From assembly GCF_030944405.1 (NCBI RefSeq), contig NZ_CP132339.1:5828001-5892000 (forward strand): a DNA stretch of 64,000 bases, in the 5' to 3' direction. Shown here one piece after another: positions 17,479 to 25,542 of the stretch. The notes beneath the pieces were generated by a model. That model saw only the letters and a program-made list of their open reading frames with translations, was not told the DNA's origin and did not search any database. The stretch's first letter is position 1. The number at the start of each line of letters is the position of its first letter. Source of the DNA: Janthinobacterium sp. J1-1. GTDB taxonomy: Bacteria; Pseudomonadota; Gammaproteobacteria; Burkholderiales; Burkholderiaceae_D. The position numbers and the translations under genes were made by a program.

Positions 17479-18270
17479 ATGACCACCATCAATATCAAAG
17501 CAGTCAACAAGATCTTCACCACCGGCGGCAGCGACGTGATCGCCTTGAAGGACATCAACCTGGACATCGCCAGCGGCGAGTTTATCTGCCTGCTGGGGCC
17601 ATCGGGCTGCGGCAAGTCGACCCTGCTCAACGCGCTGGCCGGCTTTTCGCAGCCCACTTCCGGCCAGATCCTGGCCGGCGGCAAGCTGATCACGGAGCCG
17701 GGGCCGGACCGCGGCATGGTGTTCCAGGAATATGCGCTGTTTCCGTGGATGTCGATCGAAAGCAATATCGCCTTTGGACTGGAAATCGCCGGCAAGTCGC
17801 AGGCCGAGATCAAGGAGCGGGTCGACATGCTGCTGAACATGCTGGGCCTGACGGAATTTCGCCTGCGCTTTCCGAAAGACCTGTCGGGCGGCATGCGCCA
17901 GCGCGTGGCGATTGCCCGCGTGCTGGCCCTCGATTCGCCGATCATGCTGATGGACGAACCGTTCGGCGCGCTCGATGCGCTGACCCGCCGCAACCTGCAG
18001 GATGAGTTGCTGAAGATCTGGAAAGTGTTCGGCACCACCATCGTGTTCGTCACGCACTCGATCGAGGAATCGATCTACCTGGCCGACCGCACCATCGTCA
18101 TGACCTACCGTCCCGGCACCATCAAGCGCGACGTGGCGATCGACCTGCCGCGCCCGCGCGACCCGAGCGACCCCGAGTTCAACCGCCTGAAACGGATGCT
18201 GGGCGAGATGGTGATGGAAGAGCAGCAACGCCATCACAATGCGGAAACGATGGCCAGCACGGCAGACTGA
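17479..18270 (+). CDS. NitT/TauT-family ABC transporter ATP-binding protein
   Basis: Cytoplasmic ATPase of 263 aa. Walker A GPSGCGKSTLLNALAGF, Q-loop MVFQEYALFPWMSIESN, signature LSGGMRQRVAIARVLAL, Walker B IMLMDEPFGALDALTRRNLQ and H-loop VTHSIEESIYLADR are all intact, in the SsuB/TauB pattern. ATG 17479 has GAGAGG upstream. Its TGA stop is followed at once by TTG in the same frame, which opens the sensor kinase, so the two genes have no intergenic base. Confidence 0.93.
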   Translation: MTTINIKAVNKIFTTGGSDVIALKDINLDIASGEFICLLGPSGCGKSTLLNALAGFSQPTSGQILAGGKLITEPGPDRGMVFQEYALFPWMSIESNIAFGLEIAGKSQAEIKERVDMLLNMLGLTEFRLRFPKDLSGGMRQRVAIARVLALDSPIMLMDEPFGALDALTRRNLQDELLKIWKVFGTTIVFVTHSIEESIYLADRTIVMTYRPGTIKRDVAIDLPRPRDPSDPEFNRLKRMLGEMVMEEQQRHHNAETMASTAD

Positions 18271-20160
18271 TTGTTACAGCGACTGCACACCTTGAAACCG
18301 CCGGCAAGCGCCCTGCTTGCCGGCGCCTCGCTGATATCGCTGGTGGCGCTGACCTGGTCGACCCATGCCTGGGTGCAACAGCGCCAGCTCGATGAATTGC
18401 ACCGTACCCTCGATACACGCGCCGAGCTGTACGCGGCGTCGATCGGCGGCGCGCTCAACAAGTATGAATTCCTGCCGCTGGCGGTGGCGCAAAGCGAGGC
18501 CGTGGCGCAGCTGATCGAGCAGCCGACGCCGGCCAAGGTCAGCGAACTGAACGCCTACCTGGTCGATATCAACCGCCGTGCCGGCGCCTTTGCCGTGTAT
18601 GTGCTCGACGAAAACGGCACCACCCTGGCGTCGAGCAACTGGCAGGACGCCAGTTCCTATGTCGGCGTCAACTATGGCTTCCGGCCCTATTTCAAGAACG
18701 CCATCGCGGGCGGCATCGGCCGGTTTTATGGCATCGGCGCCTCCACCTTCGAAGCCGGCTATTTCATTTCGCAGCCGGTGCTGCGACACGGGCGCATCAT
18801 TGGCATCGTCGCCGCCAAGGTCAACCTGGACTGGATCGAGCAGTCGTGGCGCTCGCCAGGCGCGGGCGAGCAGATCTGGGTCAAGGACGCCAATGGCGTG
18901 ATCATCCTGGCCAGCACGCCGTCCTTCAAATTCAATACCCTGGCAGCCCTGTCGGCGGTGGCCAAGCAGGATATCAGCGTGCAACGCCAGTTCCTGCAAG
19001 AAAACCTGCCCATCCTGCCGCACCGTGTGCGGCGCCAGTTCGCCGATGGCGCCAGCGTGATGACACTGGAGCGTGCACCAACCGACCAGCTGCCGGCCTT
19101 GCCAGGCAAGGCCGACTACCTGGCCGTCAATCGCCCGCTGGGTCCGCTGCAATGGCAGATCACGGTGCTGGCCGAACTCGACCAGGTCGACGAAGCGGCC
19201 CGCAACGCCGCCATCGGCGCGGCCCTGGGCTGGGCGCTGCTGATGCTGGCCCTGATGTATGCACGCCAGCGCCGGCGCCGGATTGCGGACAAGCTCAAGG
19301 CCCAGCAAACCCTGGCGCTGGCCTATGAGCAATTGGAAATCAAGGTGGCCCAGCGCACGGCCGACCTGGTGCACGCGAATGGCCGGCTGCAGGCGGAAGT
19401 GGCCGAACGCGAACGGGCCGAGCAGACCCTGCGCTACGCCCAGGCCGAACTGGTGCAAAGCGGCAAGCTGGCGGCCATCGGCCAGATGGCGGCCGGCGTC
19501 ACGCACGAGCTGAACCAGCCGCTGGCGGCCCTGCAGACTTTTTCCGACAACGCCAAGGTGTTATTGGCGCGCGGGCGCATCGACGACGCGCTCGACAACC
19601 TGTCGACCATTTCCGACCTGGTCAAGCGCCTCGGCTACGTCACCTCGCAACTGAAGGGTTTTGCGCGGCGCAGCGACGATGCGCGCAAACCTGTGTCGGT
19701 GCGCCAGGCGTTTGCGCAAACCATGCTGCAAGTGCGCACGCGCAAGAATTCACAGCGCTTGAGCCTGCATGAAAGCTGGCCCGGGGAAGACATCGTCGTG
19801 CTGTGCAACGCCATTGGCCTGGAACAGGTGTTCAGCAACCTGATCACCAACGCCATGGACGCCGTGCCGGAGACCGAAGCGGTGCAGATCTGGCTGCAGG
19901 TGCGCAGCGAAGGCGCGCTGGCCGTACTCCACGTGACCGACAATGGCCCCGGCATCGCGCTGGCCTCGCTGGACCGTATTTTCGACCCCTTCTATACCAC
20001 CAAGGAACATGGCCTGGGGCTGGGCCTGTCGATCAGCGCCGGCATCGTGCGCGCGGCCGGCGGCGCGCTGGCCGTGCGCAACCGCTCCAGGGCCGAAGGG
20101 GGCGGCGCGCAGTTTACAATCACACTCACGCGTGACGACGATCACAAAGAAAACAAATAA
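18271..20160 (+). CDS. DctB-type sensor histidine kinase
   Basis: Membrane sensor kinase of 629 aa. Membrane spans at about 14-34 and 312-332 flank a periplasmic sensor resembling the Cache fold of DctB (YVGVNYGFRPYFKNAIAGGIGRFYGIGASTFEAGYFISQPV). A coiled coil (KVAQRTADLVHANGRLQAEVAERERAEQ) leads to the H-box GVTHELNQPLAALQTFSDN with phospho-acceptor His412. The ATPase has N-box NLITNAMDAVP, G1 VTDNGPGIA, F-box FDPFYTTKE and G2 GLGLGLSIS. The start is a TTG directly after the ABC ATPase stop. It probably senses the substrate of the adjacent transporter and phosphorylates the regulator at 20181. Confidence 0.88.
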   Translation: MLQRLHTLKPPASALLAGASLISLVALTWSTHAWVQQRQLDELHRTLDTRAELYAASIGGALNKYEFLPLAVAQSEAVAQLIEQPTPAKVSELNAYLVDINRRAGAFAVYVLDENGTTLASSNWQDASSYVGVNYGFRPYFKNAIAGGIGRFYGIGASTFEAGYFISQPVLRHGRIIGIVAAKVNLDWIEQSWRSPGAGEQIWVKDANGVIILASTPSFKFNTLAALSAVAKQDISVQRQFLQENLPILPHRVRRQFADGASVMTLERAPTDQLPALPGKADYLAVNRPLGPLQWQITVLAELDQVDEAARNAAIGAALGWALLMLALMYARQRRRRIADKLKAQQTLALAYEQLEIKVAQRTADLVHANGRLQAEVAERERAEQTLRYAQAELVQSGKLAAIGQMAAGVTHELNQPLAALQTFSDNAKVLLARGRIDDALDNLSTISDLVKRLGYVTSQLKGFARRSDDARKPVSVRQAFAQTMLQVRTRKNSQRLSLHESWPGEDIVVLCNAIGLEQVFSNLITNAMDAVPETEAVQIWLQVRSEGALAVLHVTDNGPGIALASLDRIFDPFYTTKEHGLGLGLSISAGIVRAAGGALAVRNRSRAEGGGAQFTITLTRDDDHKENK

Positions 20161-20180
20161 AGAGACCAAGGATTTAGCGG

Positions 20181-21527
20181 ATGCATGAGAACAACTTCGA
20201 GGGCATGCAAGTGCTGCTGGTGGAGGACGACGCCGTGGTGCGCAAGGGCGCGCGCCAGTCGCTGGAACTGGCCGGCCTGCAAGTGACGGCGGTTGCCACG
20301 GCCGAGGAAGCCCTGCCCTTCCTGGTGCCGGAATTTGCCGGCATCTTGCTCAGCGATATCAAGCTGCCCGGCATCGATGGCCTCAGATTGCTCGATATCG
20401 CCGTGGCGCAGGACGCCAGCCTGCCGGTGATCCTGGTCACCGGCCATGGCGACGTGTCGATGGCGGTGGGCGCCATGCGCCGCGGCGCCTACGACTTTAT
20501 CGAAAAACCGTTCTCGGCCGATTTGCTGGTGGAAGTGTGCCGGCGCGCGCTCGACAAGCGCCACCTGGTGCTGGAAAACATGAACTTGCGGCGCCAGCTC
20601 GAGCAGCGCGTGGGCATCGAGGCGCGCATTGTCGGCCGCAGCCCGGCCATGGCCAAGGTGCGCCAGCTGGTGCTGAACCTGGCGCCTAAATCGGCCGACA
20701 TCATTATTCTGGGAGAAACCGGCACCGGCAAGGAGCTGATCGCGCGCTGCCTGCACGACTTCAGCGAGCGGCGCGATCATCCGTTTGTGGCGATTAACTG
20801 CGGCGCCCTGCCCGAATCCATTTTCGAGTCGGAACTGTTCGGCCACGAAGAAGGGGCGTTTACCGGCGCCCAGCGCCAGCGCATCGGCAAGATCGAGTAT
20901 GCGAACGGCGGCACCCTGTTCCTCGATGAAATCGAAAGCATGCCACTGGCACTGCAAGTCAAGTTGCTGCGCGTGCTGCAGGAACGCCAGGTCGAGCGGC
21001 TCGGGTCGAATAAGCTGATTTCGGTCAACTTTCGCGTGATCGCCGCCGCCAAGGAAGATTTGAATCTGCTGGCCGAACAGGGCAAGTTTCGCGCCGACCT
21101 GTATTACCGCCTGAATGTGGCCAGCCTGACCCTGCCAGCCTTGCGCAACCGGCGCGAAGATATCCCGCTGCTGTTCGAATTTTTCGTGCTGCAGGCGGCG
21201 CTGCGCTACGGCCAGCCGGCGGCGCTGGTCAGCGGCGAACTGCTGGGCTCACTCATGGCGCAGCGCTGGGCCGGCAATGTGCGCGAACTGCATAATGTGG
21301 CCGACCGCTTCGTGCTCGGCTTGCTGGACGACACCTTGAGCCCGGCCGGCTGCCGCGAAGCCTCGCTGGCCGAGCAGGTCGACGCCTTCGAGATCTCGAT
21401 TATCGAAGAGGCGCTGCGGCGCCATAACGGCAATGTGATCGAGGCAGCCACGGCGCTGAATATTCCGAAGAAAACCCTGTACGACAAGCTCAAGCGCTTC
21501 GATATCTCCACCGAGCAATTTCGCTGA
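20181..21527 (+). CDS. DctD-type sigma-54-dependent response regulator
   Basis: 448 aa. Receiver domain 1-125 with acceptor Asp59 in LLSDIKLPGIDG and the KPFSADLL lysine region. AAA+ domain about 145-380: Walker A GETGTGKELIARCLH, GAFTGA loop (EEGAFTGAQRQRIGKIEYANGGTLFLDEIESMP) that contacts sigma-54, and an arginine-finger region in FRADLYYRLNVASLTLPALRNRREDIP. C-terminal Fis-type HTH RRHNGNVIEAATALNIPKKTLYDKLKRF. A likely target, the sigma-54 promoter at 15539-15555 with flanking inverted repeats, heads this same operon. Whether it also regulates dctA is unknown. Confidence 0.93.
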   Translation: MHENNFEGMQVLLVEDDAVVRKGARQSLELAGLQVTAVATAEEALPFLVPEFAGILLSDIKLPGIDGLRLLDIAVAQDASLPVILVTGHGDVSMAVGAMRRGAYDFIEKPFSADLLVEVCRRALDKRHLVLENMNLRRQLEQRVGIEARIVGRSPAMAKVRQLVLNLAPKSADIIILGETGTGKELIARCLHDFSERRDHPFVAINCGALPESIFESELFGHEEGAFTGAQRQRIGKIEYANGGTLFLDEIESMPLALQVKLLRVLQERQVERLGSNKLISVNFRVIAAAKEDLNLLAEQGKFRADLYYRLNVASLTLPALRNRREDIPLLFEFFVLQAALRYGQPAALVSGELLGSLMAQRWAGNVRELHNVADRFVLGLLDDTLSPAGCREASLAEQVDAFEISIIEEALRRHNGNVIEAATALNIPKKTLYDKLKRFDISTEQFR

Positions 21528-21565
21528 TGCCTGCATGTTTGCCAGCCATGCGCCCACATGGCGCA

Positions 21566-21584
21566 GAGGCGTGCTCCTACTTGC
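21566..21584 (+). repeat. upstream element copy 1
   Basis: The 19-base sequence GAGGCGTGCTCCTACTTGC occurs exactly 75 bases before the ATG at 21641. The identical element lies exactly 75 bases before the ATG at 22171. Confidence 0.7.
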
Positions 21585-21640
21585 CGTGATCGCTTTCGGT
21601 GACAAAATGAATGCTCTTAATCCAGATCAAGGAGCTTTCC

Positions 21641-22000
21641 ATGAAATCATCCTCACTGATGTTCGCCGCCCTGCTGGCCGGCGCCGCTTCCCTGGCGCAA
21701 GCCCAGTCGAACCCCAACCCGCCGGTCGATGCACCGATGCGTGACAGCACCAGCACGCCGCAAAACGGCGAAGCGGAAAAAATCCAGGATCCTGCGGGCC
21801 AGCTGGACAAACGGGAAAAGAAACACGCCAAAAAACCGACCAAAAAGGTGCAGTCCGAGGCGCACAACAATCCCAACAAGCAAGGCACGCCGATGCCGCC
21901 GCCACCACCGAACATGCAAAACGCGGCCGACAAGAAGGGCTCAAGCAGCAATATGGGCGTCGCACCACCACCGCCTCCGCCACCGCAGCCAGCACAATAA
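21641..22000 (+). CDS. small secreted Lys/Pro-rich protein, 119 aa
   Basis: Signal peptide MKSSSLMFAALLAGAASLAQAQ, then a hydrophilic low-complexity chain: basic middle (DKREKKHAKKPTKKVQSE) and a poly-Pro C-terminus (GVAPPPPPPPQPAQ). No enzyme motif. ATG at 21641 follows AAGGAG. It shares a 19-base upstream element, at the same distance, with the next gene, and both products have the same architecture (signal peptide, charged middle, proline-rich end). Probably periplasmic or wall-associated; function unknown. Confidence 0.7.
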   Translation: MKSSSLMFAALLAGAASLAQAQSNPNPPVDAPMRDSTSTPQNGEAEKIQDPAGQLDKREKKHAKKPTKKVQSEAHNNPNKQGTPMPPPPPNMQNAADKKGSSSNMGVAPPPPPPPQPAQ

Positions 22001-22095
22001 CCGTCGCCGCCCAACGGTGCCATCGCCGCGAGGCGGTGGCAAACGGCCGGTTCACTCGGACAAAAGTGATATCAGGCAATTGCCCACAAGACCAT

Positions 22096-22114
22096 GAGGC
22101 GTGCTCCTACTTGC
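22096..22114 (+). repeat. upstream element copy 2
   Basis: Second exact copy of GAGGCGTGCTCCTACTTGC, again 75 bases before a start codon (22171). Sequence conservation also extends a few bases upstream (CCCACA, then AGxCxxxGAGGC in both). Confidence 0.7.
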
Positions 22115-22170
22115 GGTCCTCGCCCTGCATGTGACAATGCCGCATCATTATTCACCACAGGACACGCACC

Positions 22171-22545
22171 ATGAAAACCGCCGCTCTTTTGCTTTCCGCC
22201 ACCCTGATGACCGTCGGCGGCGCCTGGGTACAAGCCCAGTCGACCACCAATCTGAACCAGACCGGCAACCACGTCAATAACAAGGCCGATCCGGGCCAGC
22301 AATCGGACCAGTCGGACAAGCTCGACAGCAACGGCAAGCCCATGCCGGGCAGCAAGATGCGTCAACACGACCGTCCTGCCAAGGTCAAGCAAGCAAGCAA
22401 GCGCCACCCGGCACCGACGCCCGCCACGCCTGCCACCCCCGCCACGCCGCCGGTTCCCGGCACGCTGTCGCCGCCACCGACCCCGGGCGTGCCGACCATG
22501 CCGATCCCACCCGTGCCGCCGACCACGCCAGCGACCATGCAATAA
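22171..22545 (+). CDS. small secreted Pro/Thr-rich protein, 124 aa
   Basis: Signal peptide MKTAALLLSATLMTVGGAWVQAQ, polar middle (NKADPGQQSDQSDKLDSNGKPMPGSKMRQHDRP) and a C-terminal Pro/Ala/Thr tail with tandem PAT repeats. Sibling of the 21641 gene by architecture and by its upstream element, although the residue-level similarity is low. Terminator at 22564-22596. Function unknown. Confidence 0.7.
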   Translation: MKTAALLLSATLMTVGGAWVQAQSTTNLNQTGNHVNNKADPGQQSDQSDKLDSNGKPMPGSKMRQHDRPAKVKQASKRHPAPTPATPATPATPPVPGTLSPPPTPGVPTMPIPPVPPTTPATMQ

Positions 22546-22563
22546 GCCTCTTCCGCCATGGCG

Positions 22564-22596
22564 ATGCCATGCCGCCTGATGGCATGGCATAAATCT
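22564..22596 (+). terminator. rho-independent terminator
   Basis: Stem ATGCCATGCC-N7-GGCATGGCAT, then AAATCTTTT, after the gene ending at 22545. Confidence 0.6.
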
Positions 22597-22665
22597 TTTC
22601 TTTAAAGTAACTTTTTTTGGCAACCTTGCGTTAAGATGGATGCATCTCTTTCTTAATAAGAAATC

Positions 22666-22947
22666 ATGTTTTCCGTCGAACGCAAGTGGTGGTTTTACCT
22701 GCCCCTGATGGTGCTGGCCTGCCTGTCCACGCTATTTCTCTTTCGCAGCGCGCAAGTACCCAGCACGGGATCGCTTGCCTATTTCCTTATCTTTTGCCTT
22801 GTGCTCTGCCTGTTTGCACCGCTTGCTGTCATTCCTGACGTGGCTGTTGCTGTTATGGCTGGCACCCAAGCTGGCGGACCGTCGCATCGCCGCCAAATGA
22901 CGGCCCGACGTTGGCAAACTACCTCACTTGAAAACAATCTGTCATGA
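22666..22947 (+). CDS. small membrane protein, probably frameshifted
   Basis: Starts MFSVERKWWFYLPLMVLACLSTLFLF, then a second span around LAYFLIFCLVLCLFAPL. From about base 22828 the open frame turns non-membrane (IPDVAVAVMAGTQAGGPSHRRQMT). The +1 frame there reads LSFLTWLLLLWLAPKLADRRIAAK and stops at 22898-22900, which looks like a proper third span with a charged tail. A single-base indel or sequencing error is the simplest explanation. The uncorrected frame overlaps the next ATG by four bases. Family not recognised. Confidence 0.45.
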   Translation: MFSVERKWWFYLPLMVLACLSTLFLFRSAQVPSTGSLAYFLIFCLVLCLFAPLAVIPDVAVAVMAGTQAGGPSHRRQMTARRWQTTSLENNLS

Positions 22948-23390
22948 AAAAATACCTCGCATGCCTGCCCCTGCTGCTGCTGCCACTTGGCAACGCCTGG
23001 GGTGTCCTGGTCACCATCTCGTCCGGCAGTTCGGCAAAAGAAGAAATGGTCACCTACAAGACCGAATGCGGACAGGCATATTATTATCTCGATATAAACA
23101 AAACCACGAAGCAAGTCAATTATTCAGTAGAACCGATCCGTGCAGGCACGCGCAGTGAAGTCGATATTTCACAGTCCGAACTGGCCCGCCTCTTGCTAGA
23201 CGAGACATTTTTCCACAATATCGGCACCTCCTGCGGCGCGGGCATGAACGTGGATGTGCGAGGTTTCCATCTCGGTGGAAAAACGCCCCGGCAAGGCGTG
23301 CGCTATTGGGCCACCATCCGCGATGATGGCCAGGTGCTGAGCCAGCGAGGCCTGCATGACATTTCGATCGAGGAAATGTCGGACCGTTGA
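22944..23390 (+). CDS. hypothetical secreted protein, 148 aa
   Basis: Signal peptide MKKYLACLPLLLLPLGNAWG, then a small mixed domain (TYKTECGQAYYYLDINKTTKQVNYSVEPIRAGTRSEVDISQSELARLLLDETFFHNIGTSCG) with two or three cysteines that could form a disulphide. No recognised family. Downstream of the frameshifted membrane gene and convergent with the M14 peptidase. GC lower than the flanks. Confidence 0.6.
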   Translation: MKKYLACLPLLLLPLGNAWGVLVTISSGSSAKEEMVTYKTECGQAYYYLDINKTTKQVNYSVEPIRAGTRSEVDISQSELARLLLDETFFHNIGTSCGAGMNVDVRGFHLGGKTPRQGVRYWATIRDDGQVLSQRGLHDISIEEMSDR

Positions 23391-23397
23391 GGCCAGC

Positions 23398-25164
23398 TCA
23401 CCGCGTGGCCGGCGATCCGTCGCGTTCCATCAGCACCGGATACGTCCACCTGGCGCGGCCCATATAGTCCGAACGGTCCCGCCACCAGCGCAAGCGCGCC
23501 TGCGGGTCGCTGGCCAAGGCCGGGTCGCTGGCAATCGCGGCCAGGAAGGCGGTACGCAGTGCAGGCTGCGTTTCCATCATCCGATCGGCCCATGGCGCCA
23601 GCAAATGGCGCGCGATGGACGACTCTGGTGGCAGCGCCTGGTCGAACCAGCCCATGGCCAGGTAGGAATCATCGCTGTCCGGCTCCAGCAAGGCCGTCGC
23701 CAGCAGGTGAAAAGGCTGGTTTGCCGGCACACGCACGGCGCCAGGCGGCAGCGTGAGGTTCTTTGCCGAGCGCAGCAGCGTTCTGTCCTTGCCTGACGCC
23801 ATCCGCACCGTCTCGACCGTGACGCTGCGCGGCGCGTCCAGCACCTCCATCGCAATGCCATGCGCGCGCAGCGAGCCGATAATTTCCTGTTGCTCGGGGC
23901 CTATCCACCAGGCGCGCGGCAGCGCCACTTCCTTGATCGGCCTGACGCCAAATACCGGCATGTCGATGGTCACCGGCTCGCCGGTCCAGCGCAGCTCGGT
24001 GGCGCCGGAAGCTTTCGATACATAAGACTCATAACGATACCCCTTGAACGCCTGCCGGGCAAACGGCGCCGCTTCGCGCTCCCAGCGCACCATCAGCTGC
24101 GACGGTTGCGCCGCGCGGTCGCGCGCCTTGGCTGCGGCTATCTTTGCATGGTCGCGCGCCACGGTTGCCAAGGACTGCTCCAGCAGCACATAAGTACCCA
24201 GCACCCGGCGCTTGTACGGCTTCATCGCATGATTTTCGACCAATACCGTCGGTATCCCCGTAAAGTCGCCATAGCCGGTCGAATAGCGCGGCCCTTCGGC
24301 GCTGATGCGCAGGCCAAGGTGCGGTGTCTCCTCGTTGACCCAACTGGGGTAGATCGCCGGCACGTGGCCCTGTCTGGCCAGCGCCGCATCGATATCGGCG
24401 CGGTAGTCCCGCATCAGCCAATCCGCCGTCGCTTTGGAGCGCGCATACGTGCCCCAGCCGGCAAAGGTGTAGGTCACGTCATATTGATAATCGATGCCGT
24501 CGCTGACATGCACGTCGATATACAGCGCGGGATCGTACTGTTTCAGCAGCTTGACGACGGCGGCGATTTCCGGCGACTGCAGGCGCGCATAGTCGCGGTT
24601 CAGGTCCAGCCCCTGCGCATTGGTGCGCGCGCCTTTCACTTGCGGACCACGCTGGTGCGGGCGGCCATCCGTACTGGCGTTTTCATGCGCATCGACATTC
24701 AGGATGGGAATAAAGACCAGGTCGACCTGGTCGAGCATATCCTCGCGGCCGCGCAGGGCGATATCGCGCAACAGCATCAGCCCGGCATCCTTGCCGTCGA
24801 TCTCGCCCGCATGTATGCCGGCCTGGACCAGCACCACCGGCTTCTTGCCGCCCGCGCCGTTCGCGGGCTTTTTCGCCAGCACATAAAACAGCTCGCGGCC
24901 CTGGTAACTCTTGCCGAAAGCATGCACGGTGATCAACCTGGAGGCAGCGCCCAGCGAGCGTACATAAGCCATCGTCTGCGCATAATCCGGCGATGCCAGG
25001 AAGTTCGATTGTTCGAGCGGTGTTGCCCAGCGGTCCGACGCGGCCATTGCAATCTGTTCGCTGGCGCCATGCCAGGGCGAAGCGGGTGGCAGGACATCGA
25101 TGGCGGCCGCGGCCGCAATACTGGTACTCATGAATAAGATAAGGGAGGAAATCAAGGTTGCCAA
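23398..25164 (-). CDS. M14-family zinc carboxypeptidase, secreted
   Basis: Exported metallocarboxypeptidase of 588 aa. Zinc ligands in VQAGIHAGEIDGKDAG (HxxE) and DVHVSDG (His); the substrate-binding Asn-Arg pair is in LDLNRDYARLQSPE. An acidic catalytic residue probably lies in TVLVENHAMKPYKRR. I choose a TTG start at 25164, which gives the signal peptide LATLISSLILFMSTSIAAAAA and has AAAGG six bases upstream; an ATG at 25131 would cut that signal in half. The open frame continues upstream, but that part is not protein-like. A Fur-box-like palindrome lies 49-70 bases upstream. Confidence 0.85.
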   Translation of the reverse strand: MATLISSLILFMSTSIAAAAAIDVLPPASPWHGASEQIAMAASDRWATPLEQSNFLASPDYAQTMAYVRSLGAASRLITVHAFGKSYQGRELFYVLAKKPANGAGGKKPVVLVQAGIHAGEIDGKDAGLMLLRDIALRGREDMLDQVDLVFIPILNVDAHENASTDGRPHQRGPQVKGARTNAQGLDLNRDYARLQSPEIAAVVKLLKQYDPALYIDVHVSDGIDYQYDVTYTFAGWGTYARSKATADWLMRDYRADIDAALARQGHVPAIYPSWVNEETPHLGLRISAEGPRYSTGYGDFTGIPTVLVENHAMKPYKRRVLGTYVLLEQSLATVARDHAKIAAAKARDRAAQPSQLMVRWEREAAPFARQAFKGYRYESYVSKASGATELRWTGEPVTIDMPVFGVRPIKEVALPRAWWIGPEQQEIIGSLRAHGIAMEVLDAPRSVTVETVRMASGKDRTLLRSAKNLTLPPGAVRVPANQPFHLLATALLEPDSDDSYLAMGWFDQALPPESSIARHLLAPWADRMMETQPALRTAFLAAIASDPALASDPQARLRWWRDRSDYMGRARWTYPVLMERDGSPATR

Positions 25165-25542
25165 AACCGGCCTTTCAGGATGCGTGGACAAACGGCGAAA
25201 GGACACCACTAACGATAATGATATCTCATTATCGTTTTTAGTTCTTTTCCTTATCCTGAGATTGCGCCACTTGAGCAGAAAACGCCAAGGCACGCAGTTT
25301 CCACCGGCAGCGGCGTATTGGCAGGCCTGGCAATGGGCGCACACCGATTCTCCCACACCTGCAAGTTTGAACTTCACGACGCCGGTGCTAGGAGCAAGGA
25401 AAAAGGAGAGTATGTATGCCAAGCCCGAGTCGATGGCTGGATCATGGCGGACTAGCTGGACGAGGACGGCGACGTACGGCCCACCTGCGGCATCGCGCTG
25501 ACGAACATCATCAGCGCTCCTTGTGGCCGTCCTCAGCAATGG
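25165..25542. other. 378-bp intergenic region at the island edge
   Basis: Contains the palindrome at 25213-25234 near the M14 gene. The rest (about 25240-25540) has patches of protein-like sequence interrupted by stops in every frame, possibly a decayed gene, but I cannot name it. It borders the AT-richer secretion island. Confidence 0.4.
25213..25234. promoter_or_regulatory. Fur-box-like palindrome
   Basis: CGATAATGA-TATC-TCATTATCG, a perfect 9-base palindrome. Its arms match the Fur consensus halves (GATAATGA / TCATTATC), but the centre is one base longer than in the 19-base consensus. It lies 49 bases before the M14 start. Confidence 0.4.

Noticed and set aside
25240..25540. Possible decayed gene near the island edge
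   Set aside because: Stretches look coding-like but contain stops in every frame and no recognisable family.
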